A model generated the notes under the pieces. That model was not told the DNA's origin and did not search any database. It saw only the letters and a program-made list of their open reading frames with translations. The position numbers and the translations under genes were made by a program. Shown here piece by piece: positions 23,707 to 35,739 of a stretch of 35,739 nucleotides of DNA (position 1 is the stretch's first letter; every line of letters starts with the position of its first letter). The DNA is from Streptomyces sp. CBMA29 (GTDB lineage Bacteria > Actinomycetota > Actinomycetes > Streptomycetales > Streptomycetaceae), in contig NZ_MECL01000133.1 of assembly GCF_014596445.1 (NCBI RefSeq), positions 1 through 35,739 of the forward strand, read 5' to 3'.

Positions 23707-24627
23707 ATGAGCGACTTCCTGGTGATCGGTGAGTGCGTAGCGGACATCGTCCGGACCCCCGGACAGCCCGATGTGCCGCATCCCGGCGGCAGTCCCGCCA
23801 ACGTGGCGTACGGGCTGGCCCGCCTCGGCCACGCCACCGCGCTCCTCACGCAGCTCGGCGACGACCCCTCGGGCAAGCTCATCACCGACCACCTGCGGTC
23901 GGCGGGCGTACACCTGCTCGCGGACGGCCGGCCCGACGTCCGCACGCCGACCGCGGTGGTCACGCTCGACGAACAGGGCGCCGCCCGCTACGACTTCGAC
24001 ATCGCGTGGACGCTCGGGCCCGTCGAGCCGCCCGCCGCGCTCCGGCACGTCCACATCGGGTCGATCGCCGCCGTGGCCGAGCCGGGCGCGGCCACCACCG
24101 TGGACCTCGCCGCGCGGCTGCGCGCGGACGCCACGGTCAGCTACGACCCCAACATCCGGCCGGAGTTGATGGGCACGCACGAGCGGGGCGTCGCCGGCGT
24201 CGAGCGGTGCGTGGCGCTGAGCGACCTCGTCAAGGCGAGCGACGAGGATCTGGAGTGGCTGTATCCGGGCGAACCGGTCGCCGCGGTCGCCGCGCGCTGG
24301 CTGGCGGCCGGGCCCGCCGTCGTCTTCGTGACCATGGGCGGGGAGGGCGCCGCCGCCTTCACCCGTGACATCGAGGTGACGGGCGCAGCCGTGCGGACCG
24401 AGGTCGCCGACACCGTGGGCGCGGGTGACTCCTTCATGTCCGCGACGCTGGACGCCCTCACCGGTCTCGGCCTCACCGACGCCGCCGCCCGGCCCGCGCT
24501 CGGCGCCCTGGACAAGGCCGCCCTCGCCCATGTGCTGCGCCACGCGGGCACCGCCGCCGCGCTCACCGTCTCGCGGCCCGGCGCCAACCCGCCCACGACA
24601 GGGGAGTTGCGGGCGGCGCTCGCGTAA
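23707..24627 (+). CDS. PfkB-family carbohydrate kinase (fructokinase-like)
   Basis: A 306-residue ribokinase-fold kinase. FLVIGECVADIV begins the fold, HPGGSPANVAYGLARLG is PfkB signature 1, and DTVGAGDSFMSATLDAL is signature 2 with the catalytic aspartate in GAGD. VSYDPNIRPELM and VKASDEDLEWLYPG match fructokinases. ATG 23707-23709 (MSDFLVI) is preferred to the upstream in-frame codon; there is no clear ribosome site, so the message may be nearly leaderless. It phosphorylates a hexose, probably fructose, in the cytoplasm. A strong hairpin follows at 24677-24714. It is not clearly linked to the catabolic locus on the other strand. Confidence 0.9.
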   Translation: MSDFLVIGECVADIVRTPGQPDVPHPGGSPANVAYGLARLGHATALLTQLGDDPSGKLITDHLRSAGVHLLADGRPDVRTPTAVVTLDEQGAARYDFDIAWTLGPVEPPAALRHVHIGSIAAVAEPGAATTVDLAARLRADATVSYDPNIRPELMGTHERGVAGVERCVALSDLVKASDEDLEWLYPGEPVAAVAARWLAAGPAVVFVTMGGEGAAAFTRDIEVTGAAVRTEVADTVGAGDSFMSATLDALTGLGLTDAAARPALGALDKAALAHVLRHAGTAAALTVSRPGANPPTTGELRAALA

Positions 24628-24676
24628 GGCCCCCTGGCCCTCTGGCATACGGCCCGCAGCCGCGGTCGCCCCGGAT

Positions 24677-24714
24677 CGGGCGGTCCGGACGGTCCAGACA
24701 GTCCGGACCGCCCG
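24677..24714 (+). terminator. 14-bp perfect stem-loop after the PfkB kinase gene
   Basis: CGGGCGGTCCGGAC (24677-24690) pairs perfectly with GTCCGGACCGCCCG (24701-24714) around a 10-base loop, 50 bp beyond the kinase stop. There is no T tract, as is common for actinobacterial terminators. It separates the kinase from the next gene. Confidence 0.7.
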
Positions 24715-24801
24715 GTCGGACGGCGTGCCCCCTATCACCGTGACACCGCGCTCTTCTAGCCTCCCCTTGAAGATCGATCAGCCCACCGAGGGGGGACTTG
24801 C

Positions 24802-26433
24802 GTGGACGCGTCCGCGTACCGCATGGTCGTGTGGACCGAGCAGGACTACGTCACGGCCGCCGCGACGGCCGACCGGCTGGTCGCGGAGTGGCTCACCGAC
24901 GGCAAGGGTTATCCGGTCACGGCGCTGCACGACGGCCGCAATGAGATAGCCGAGCATGTGACGCTCGACCGCGACACCGATTCGGGGCAGCAGGGCGCGC
25001 ACAGCCGCTGGCGACTGCGGGAGAGCCCGCCGACGTCGCGGGCGACCTGGCAGTCCACGCTCATCGTCCGTACCGACATGGCCGATCAGGGCCGCACCTG
25101 GGTGCAGCTCGATGTCGAACACCGGCCGGACTCGGCGGAGATACCGCAGATCCGCGCGTCCAAGCCGCGGCTGGCCGACGCGATACTCGACGCCCTGGAC
25201 ACGCACAGCGGCATCGCCGAGATCCGCGCCCGCGCGAGCTTCATCTACGCGGGTGACGTGAAGGAGGTGGTCGAGGAGCTGACCGACCGGGAGCGGCGGC
25301 TGCCCATCGTCGTGGCGAGCGTGCCGTACGGGACCGACGCCGACCAGTGGCTGGAGAGGGTCGTGGACCGCGCCTTCACCCAACTCGTGGGCCGCGCCGT
25401 GCTGTACGTGCTGACCCGCGAGGCGCAGGCCGCGTTCAACAAGGCGCTCGAACACCATCCGGTCTTCGGCGGCGGCATCCGTACGTACATGCCGCGCGTC
25501 GACCCGGCGTGGGCCGCCGACGGGCAGCGGCACCCGGTGATGTCCCGCGCCACGGTCGAGGCCGATCCGGTACGGGCCGCCACCGTGCTGACCGCGCTGC
25601 CGCGCAACCAGGCCGCCCGCATGCCGCTCCCCCAGCCGCTGGCCCGACTGCACGCCCAGCGCCCGCGGCCCCGGTCCACCGAGCACGGCGACGAGATCGC
25701 GCGCCTGCGCGCCGACCACGAGAGCCTGATCGCCCTCCTCGACGAGGCGGCGGAGGCCGAGGCCGCCCGCTACAAGCAGGTCCGCGAGCTCCAGCACGAC
25801 CTCGCCGACGCCAACTGGCTCGCCGAGGAGTTCTACGCCGAGCGCCGCGCCGCCCAACAGCAGGTCCGCGCGCTCCAGTTACGGCTCCGGCAAGTCGGCG
25901 CCTACGAGGCCGCCTTCGCCCCCGTCGAGGAGGACGAGAGCGAGGCGCTGCCCGGCAGCTTCACCGAACTCCACGCCCGGCTGCACCAGTTCCCCACCCT
26001 GCTCTTCACCGGGGACGCCAAGGTGATGACCGGTCTCGACGACCGCTCCAAGCCCAACTGGGTCAACGTCTGCTGGGAAGCCCTCCAGGCTCTCGAGGAC
26101 TTCGCCGCCGCCTCCGTGGCCGGCCGCGCCCGCGGCGACTTCCGCTCCTGGTGCCAGGATCTCCCCTCCGGCTGCCATCCCTTCCCGGCGGGCAAGGTCC
26201 TGATGAAGGAGTCCGACACCGTCTGGCGCAATCTCTCCTGGCGCAAGGAGCGCACCCTCCCCGTCCCCCGCGCCGTCGATCCCTCCGGCGCCGTCTACAT
26301 GGAGGCCCATCTCCGGATCGGCGGCGGCAGCACCATCTCCCCGCGGCTGCACTTCTTCGACGACACCGCCAACACCGGTCTCCTCTACATCGGCCACATC
26401 GGCCCGCACCTCACCAACACCCGCACCTCATAG
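24802..26433 (+). CDS. Unrecognised 543-residue protein with central coiled coil, TTA codon
   Basis: I do not recognise a named family. Three parts are visible. Residues 1-260 look alpha/beta, with LPIVVASVPYGTDADQW and VFGGGIRTYMPRVDP, a pattern reminiscent of a domain in uncharacterised actinobacterial proteins. Residues 296-366 are a charged, heptad-like coiled coil (DEIARLRADHESL onward). Residues 385-543 form a compact C-terminal domain with conserved-looking LLFTGDAKVMTGLD, VYMEAHLRIGGGS, ISPRLHFFDD and YIGHIGPHLTNT. No signal peptide or membrane segment. GTG 24802-24804 follows GAGGGGGGA. Leu-360 is TTA (25879-25881). Defence or DNA/RNA-processing functions are possible but not supported by catalytic motifs I can name. 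Confidence 0.85.
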   Translation: MDASAYRMVVWTEQDYVTAAATADRLVAEWLTDGKGYPVTALHDGRNEIAEHVTLDRDTDSGQQGAHSRWRLRESPPTSRATWQSTLIVRTDMADQGRTWVQLDVEHRPDSAEIPQIRASKPRLADAILDALDTHSGIAEIRARASFIYAGDVKEVVEELTDRERRLPIVVASVPYGTDADQWLERVVDRAFTQLVGRAVLYVLTREAQAAFNKALEHHPVFGGGIRTYMPRVDPAWAADGQRHPVMSRATVEADPVRAATVLTALPRNQAARMPLPQPLARLHAQRPRPRSTEHGDEIARLRADHESLIALLDEAAEAEAARYKQVRELQHDLADANWLAEEFYAERRAAQQQVRALQLRLRQVGAYEAAFAPVEEDESEALPGSFTELHARLHQFPTLLFTGDAKVMTGLDDRSKPNWVNVCWEALQALEDFAAASVAGRARGDFRSWCQDLPSGCHPFPAGKVLMKESDTVWRNLSWRKERTLPVPRAVDPSGAVYMEAHLRIGGGSTISPRLHFFDDTANTGLLYIGHIGPHLTNTRTS

Positions 26434-26524
26434 CGTCCGCAGGGCCTTCACCTTCGGTGAGGGTCAAGGCGGTGGCGGGGCCCGCCGACCGCCGCCGGTC
26501 CGAGGACCGTGACCGGGGTGATTC

Positions 26525-26538
26525 GCGATAGCTTTCGC
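26525..26538. promoter_or_regulatory. Near-perfect palindrome, candidate LacI-family operator
   Basis: GCGATAGCTTTCGC is palindromic at 12 of 14 positions (GCGA-n-AGCT-n-TCGC). It lies 59 bp before the LacI-family start, the usual place for an autoregulatory operator, although LacI-family sites more often have a central CG. Confidence 0.4.
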
Positions 26539-26597
26539 ACAAGGCGGACCGGTACGGCGGTACGGCCGCCGGTGGCGCGAGCGCGGGAGAGCAGAGG

Positions 26598-27662
26598 ATG
26601 GCTGCGGCGGAACCGGGGCACGAAGCCGACGGCGGCACAGGCGGCGGGGGGACGACGACGCTCGCCGAGATCGCGCGGCAGGCGGGGGTGTCGGTCTCCA
26701 CGGTCTCCAAGGTGCTGCACGACCGGTCGGACGTGGCGTCCAGGACCCGCGCCAAGGTCCAGCGGCTGCTGGAGCAGCACGGGTATCTCGCGCGGCACCG
26801 CCCCGCGGCGACGGCGCTGGCGGCGGGCGGCCTGATCGACTTCGTGATCAACGAACTGGCCAGCCCGTGGGCGGGCGAGCTGATCCGGGGCGCGGAGGAG
26901 GCGCTGCACGCCGAGGGGCTGGGCATGGTGGTGTCGGCGACGCACGGCCGCAGCCGGCTCACCCGGCAGTGGCTGGACTCGCTCGCCACCCGCCGTACGC
27001 GCGGCGCGATCCTGGTGCTGCCGGAGCTGACGCCCGCCCAGCACGAGGAGTTGCGCCGGCTCGGCCTGCCCTTCGCGCTGATCGCCCCGGCCGACGAGCC
27101 CGCGCCCGGTGTGCCGTGGGTGGGCGCCACGAACTGGCCGGGCGGGCTGGCCGCGACCCGCCATCTCCTCGGGCTCGGCCACCGCAGGATCGCCGTGATC
27201 AGCGGGCCGCCGGAGCGGCTGGCCTCACGCGCCCGCGTGGACGGCTACCGCTCGGCCCTCGACGAGGCCGGGCTGCCCTTCGACCCGGCGCTCGTCCGCT
27301 ACGGCGACTTCACCCACGAGCCCGCCCACCGGCACGCCCTGGACCTGCTGGGGCTGCCCGACCCGCCGACCGCCGTCTTCGCGGGCAACGACCAGCAGGC
27401 GCTGAGCACCTACCGCGCCGCCGCCGCGCTCGGGCTGCGCGTCCCGGCCGACCTGAGCGTCGTCGGCTTCGACGACCTGCCCTTCGCCGACTGGGTCACC
27501 CCGCGGCTGACCACCGTACGGACGCCGCTCGCGGACATGGCCGCGCTCGCCGCCGGGATGGTGCTCCAGCTCCTCGGCGGGGAGCAGCCCGCGTCGACCA
27601 GGGTGGAGGTCGCGGGCGAGCTGGTCGTCCGCGAGAGCAGCGGACCGCCGCCCGTACGATGA
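26598..27662 (+). CDS. LacI-family transcriptional regulator
   Basis: A 354-residue regulator. The helix-turn-helix TLAEIARQAGVSVSTVSKVL lies at about residues 20-40, followed by the hinge region (GYLARHRPAAT). The periplasmic-binding-protein-like effector domain includes IDFVINELASPWAGELIRGAEE, GHRRIAVISGP, FAGNDQQALSTYRAA and LSVVGFDDLPFADWVTPRLTTV. A glycine-rich stretch precedes the HTH. ATG 26598-26600. Proteins of this kind control sugar uptake or hydrolase genes, but no transport operon lies beside it, so its target is elsewhere or upstream (for example the trehalase or kinase genes). Effector unknown. Confidence 0.93.
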   Translation: MAAAEPGHEADGGTGGGGTTTLAEIARQAGVSVSTVSKVLHDRSDVASRTRAKVQRLLEQHGYLARHRPAATALAAGGLIDFVINELASPWAGELIRGAEEALHAEGLGMVVSATHGRSRLTRQWLDSLATRRTRGAILVLPELTPAQHEELRRLGLPFALIAPADEPAPGVPWVGATNWPGGLAATRHLLGLGHRRIAVISGPPERLASRARVDGYRSALDEAGLPFDPALVRYGDFTHEPAHRHALDLLGLPDPPTAVFAGNDQQALSTYRAAAALGLRVPADLSVVGFDDLPFADWVTPRLTTVRTPLADMAALAAGMVLQLLGGEQPASTRVEVAGELVVRESSGPPPVR

Positions 27663-27698
27663 TCGGACCGCTGGGCCAAGCCGCTGGAACAGGGCGGC

Positions 27699-28103
27699 TC
27701 AGCCCTCCGCGAGGGCCGGGTCCAGCCAGAACAGCTCCCAGTGGTGGCCGTCCAGGTCGAAGAAGCTCCGGGTGTACATCGGGCTCTCGTGCTCGGTGCG
27801 CTTGGCCGCCGTGCCGCCCCCGGCCACGGCCGCCTCCGCGATCCGGTCGACCCGCTCCTTGCTGTCCAGGCCCACTGCCACGATGGCCTCGGTCGTGGTG
27901 GCGGTGTCCGCGATCTCCTTCTCGGTGAAGGTGCGGAAGAAGGGCTCGACCAGCAGCATCGCGTAGATGTCGTCGCTGATCACCATGCAGGTCGCGTTGT
28001 CGTCGGTGAACCGCGGGTCGAAGGTGAACCCGGCGGCGGTGAAGAAGGCCACGGAGCGGCCGAGGTCCTTCACGGGGAGATTGACGAAGATCTTCGTGGA
28101 CAT
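27699..28103 (-). CDS. VOC (glyoxalase/bleomycin-resistance fold) family protein
   Basis: A 134-residue VOC-fold protein. VNLPVKDLGRSVAFFTAAGF is the family opening, and SFFDLDGHHWELFWLDP the characteristic ending with the conserved Glu. Between them lie two beta-alpha-beta-beta-beta units. ATG 28101-28103, preceded by AAGGCAGG. It ends 36 bp from the convergent LacI-family gene; a short inverted repeat AGCCGC/GCGGCT spans 27679-27699. Members include glyoxalases, dioxygenases and antibiotic-binding proteins; this subgroup (PhnB-like, lactoylglutathione lyase-related annotation) has no known substrate. Confidence 0.88.
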   Translation of the reverse strand: MSTKIFVNLPVKDLGRSVAFFTAAGFTFDPRFTDDNATCMVISDDIYAMLLVEPFFRTFTEKEIADTATTTEAIVAVGLDSKERVDRIAEAAVAGGGTAAKRTEHESPMYTRSFFDLDGHHWELFWLDPALAEG

Positions 28104-28214
28104 GGGTGCCTGCCTTACGTGCCGCTGGTCGGTGTCACGGGGACGTCGTGCGCTTCATCGGGGTAGACCGGTGCGGGGCGCGGAACTCATCGGTACCCGG
28201 AGGCCGTCTTCGCC

Positions 28215-28682
28215 TCACTCCCCGCGCAGCAGCGTGTCCACGGCCCGGCCGAAGACGAGCCGTCCGGTACGCGCCGTGACCGCGTTGAACGCTCCCGGCA
28301 GCCGCCACACCCGCAGCTCCTCGCGCCAGCGCACCCACGAGCCGGTATCCGCGCCCGCGCCCGTACCCGTACCGCTGTCGTCCGGCCGTACCTCGATCTC
28401 CGCCCAGCCCGTGACGATCCGGCCGGTCTTCTCCAGGCGGCAGAATCCGGGGCCGCCGTCGACCGGCGGCTCCCAGCGCACGATCCGCATCGGGTCGTCG
28501 AACCCGGCCCCGCCGAACCCGGTCCGCGCCACGAAGGCCGTGCCGACTCCGTCGGGCGGCGGCGTCAGCACGCTGATCCGGGTCAACGGCACGGTGGCGG
28601 TGTGCCGTTCCCAGTCGGTCATCCGCCGCCACGCCTCGGCGACGGGCAGCGGGGTGCGGCGTTCGACCACGAAAGGGGACAT
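28215..28682 (-). CDS. SRPBCC-superfamily (START-like) protein
   Basis: A 155-residue protein. FVVERRTPLPVAEAWRRMTDWERH is the usual first strand-helix of the SRPBCC/polyketide-cyclase-like superfamily, FCRLEKTGRIVTGWAEIEV the middle strands, and a C-terminal long helix (FNAVTARTGRLVFGRAVDTLL) closes the ligand cavity. A short Gly/Thr/Ala insertion (SGTGTGAGADTGS) sits in a loop. ATG 28680-28682; no clear ribosome site. Family members bind hydrophobic ligands; the ligand here is unknown. Confidence 0.8.
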   Translation of the reverse strand: MSPFVVERRTPLPVAEAWRRMTDWERHTATVPLTRISVLTPPPDGVGTAFVARTGFGGAGFDDPMRIVRWEPPVDGGPGFCRLEKTGRIVTGWAEIEVRPDDSGTGTGAGADTGSWVRWREELRVWRLPGAFNAVTARTGRLVFGRAVDTLLRGE

Positions 28683-28707
28683 ACGGCCAGGGTAGGGCGC
28701 GCCGCCG

Positions 28708-29682
28708 TCAGGACCAGCCGGTACGGGTCCGCAGCCAGTCGAGCGCGACGACGCCCTGGGCGTGCTGGAAGGGGCGCAGTGTCGGCAGGCCGGGCGGCGC
28801 GGGCCGCCGCGCGTTGCCGAGCAGGAATCCGGCGAAGGCGGCCACCACCGCCGTGACGCCGTCCGGGTCGGCGCCCGCGGCCACCGGGTGCCGGTCGAAG
28901 ATCTCGGCGGGAGGCGGCCCGCCCTGCATCCCCACGCTGGGCAGCATCAGCAGCAGGTCGAACCAGGGCGCCGCCAGGCAGGCCCACGGCCAGTCCACGA
29001 CCATGACGCGGCCGTCCGCGGTGAGCAGCAGATTGTCGGCCCGCAGGTCCGAGTGGGCCAGGGTCTTTCCGGTCGCCGCCCGCGCCCATCCGGCCTCCAG
29101 CTCGGCAAGTTCGGCCAGATGGTGTACGGCCCAGGGGGCGAGGCCCGTCAGGTCGTCGGTGCCCGCAGCGTGCGCGGTGGCGAGGGCGCGCCAGCCGCGG
29201 AAGGTCTCCGCGTTCGCCTCCGCCACGGGCGGGACGTCCACGGGGGACGGTGTGAGCAGCGTCGCGAGGTCGCCGACGGCGGTCAGGACGCGCTCCAACT
29301 CGGCCGCGTCCCACGGCTGTGCGGGCGTGCGGCCCTCGATGTCCTCGAAGAGCAGCACCACCCAGTCGTCCCGCTCGAAGGAGGCCAGCAGGCGCGGGGC
29401 CGGGACTTCACACGGAAGCGCCGCGGCCACCTTGGCCTCCGAGCGGTGGATTCCCGGGCTCTCCGGATTCGCCGCCGATGTCACGGCCTTGACGAACGCC
29501 CTCGTCCCGTCCGTCAGCCGCAGCCGGGCCGCCACGCCCGGCGAGAAGCCGCCGGCCTGCGTCCGCGCCGTCGCGACGCGGGCCCCGAGGCGCGCCTCGG
29601 CCTCGCCCCGCACCTCCGCGGGCAGCTCCCCCCACTCCGCCCGCACACCCCGTGCCCCCACGGCCCCGCTGTCGCTCGTCAT
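28708..29682 (-). CDS. APH-type (aminoglycoside phosphotransferase family) phosphotransferase
   Basis: A 324-residue kinase-like protein. GGFSPGVAARLRLTDGTRAFVK forms the N-lobe with the ATP-binding lysine, VVLLFEDIEG the hinge, AHSDLRADNLLL the catalytic loop (Brenner motif H-x-D-x-x-x-x-N) and VMVVDWPWACL the metal-binding DW motif. ATG 29680-29682 has GGGAGG upstream. It lies 117 bp downstream of the NRPS on the same strand and may be co-transcribed. Family members phosphorylate aminoglycosides, choline, homoserine or other small hydroxyl compounds; the substrate is unknown, and resistance should not be assumed. Confidence 0.88.
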   Translation of the reverse strand: MTSDSGAVGARGVRAEWGELPAEVRGEAEARLGARVATARTQAGGFSPGVAARLRLTDGTRAFVKAVTSAANPESPGIHRSEAKVAAALPCEVPAPRLLASFERDDWVVLLFEDIEGRTPAQPWDAAELERVLTAVGDLATLLTPSPVDVPPVAEANAETFRGWRALATAHAAGTDDLTGLAPWAVHHLAELAELEAGWARAATGKTLAHSDLRADNLLLTADGRVMVVDWPWACLAAPWFDLLLMLPSVGMQGGPPPAEIFDRHPVAAGADPDGVTAVVAAFAGFLLGNARRPAPPGLPTLRPFQHAQGVVALDWLRTRTGWS

Positions 29683-29770
29683 CGCCCCATCCTCCCGACC
29701 CCCCGGGGCCCGGGGCCACCGCATTTCGGGAGGCGCGGGTCCTGTGGGGGCGCTCACGCGCGACGGAGGC

Positions 29771-29799
29771 GGGGGGCGTGTCAGGGGGTGGGGGGCGTG

Positions 29800-29808
<9 letters not shown>
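29771..29808. repeat. Exact 19-bp tandem duplication spanning the NRPS stop codon
   Basis: A G-rich 19-bp unit (opening GGGGGGCGTGTCAG) is present twice without a gap at 29771-29789 and 29790-29808. The NRPS stop (TGA, forward 29800-29802) lies in the second copy, and the first holds an identical out-of-gene copy. It looks like replication slippage at the 3' end and does not change the visible reading frame. Confidence 0.85.

Positions 29809-35739
<5,931 letters not shown>

Noticed and set aside
28708..29682. Calling the phosphotransferase an antibiotic-resistance gene
   Set aside because: The kinase motifs fit a broad family including choline and homoserine kinases; nothing shows aminoglycoside specificity.

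Overview
The window is very GC-rich, with the third-position bias, short gaps and ATGA/GTGA stop-start overlaps of a Streptomyces-type actinomycete. The two in-frame TTA leucine codons I found, the HutC-type GntR regulators and the NRPS fit that lineage. I saw no rRNA, tRNA, insertion sequence, phage gene or CRISPR array.

Region 1 (1-17599, all minus strand) is a catabolic locus of 16 genes in transcription order: Gfo/Idh oxidoreductase, ThuA-like protein, Opp-type ABC transporter (permease, permease-ATPase fusion, ATPase, Tat/lipoprotein binding protein), second ThuA-like protein, xylose-isomerase-like TIM barrel, extended SDR, second Gfo/Idh, HutC-type GntR regulator, copper amine oxidase, second TIM barrel, third Gfo/Idh, SIS-domain protein and a BadF-type hexosamine kinase that runs off the left edge. 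Most genes overlap by 4 bp or sit 3 bp apart. I infer uptake and breakdown of an amine-bearing glycoside or amino sugar: Gfo/Idh, ThuA and TIM-barrel enzymes resemble 3-keto-glycoside chemistry, the amine oxidase acts on a primary amine, and the kinase plus SIS pair resembles hexosamine phosphorylation and deamination. The exact substrate is unknown.

Region 2 (17600-19919) is the control and accessory block: a 330-bp divergent regulatory region rich in TGGTC/ACCACTT half-sites, a medium-chain dehydrogenase on the plus strand, a 12-bp tandem repeat, and a second GntR regulator closely similar to the first. A DasR/HutC-like palindrome lies upstream of the second regulator, which contains a TTA codon. 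The two regulators probably share operators and control Region 1.

Region 3 (19920-27662, plus strand) holds individually expressed genes: a PhzF-family isomerase, a YihY/BrkB membrane protein, a GH15 trehalase/glucoamylase-type enzyme, a PfkB sugar kinase with a strong terminator-like hairpin, an unrecognised 543-residue coiled-coil protein with a TTA codon, and a LacI-family regulator with a candidate operator.

Region 4 (27699-35739, minus strand) holds a VOC protein, an SRPBCC protein, an APH-type phosphotransferase and the 3' part of a large NRPS. The visible NRPS order is A-T-C-A-T-R, with a phenylalanine-type second A domain and reductive release. This is the order of AusA, which makes the pyrazinones phevalin and tyrvalin, so a dipeptide-aldehyde or pyrazinone product is a reasonable prediction.
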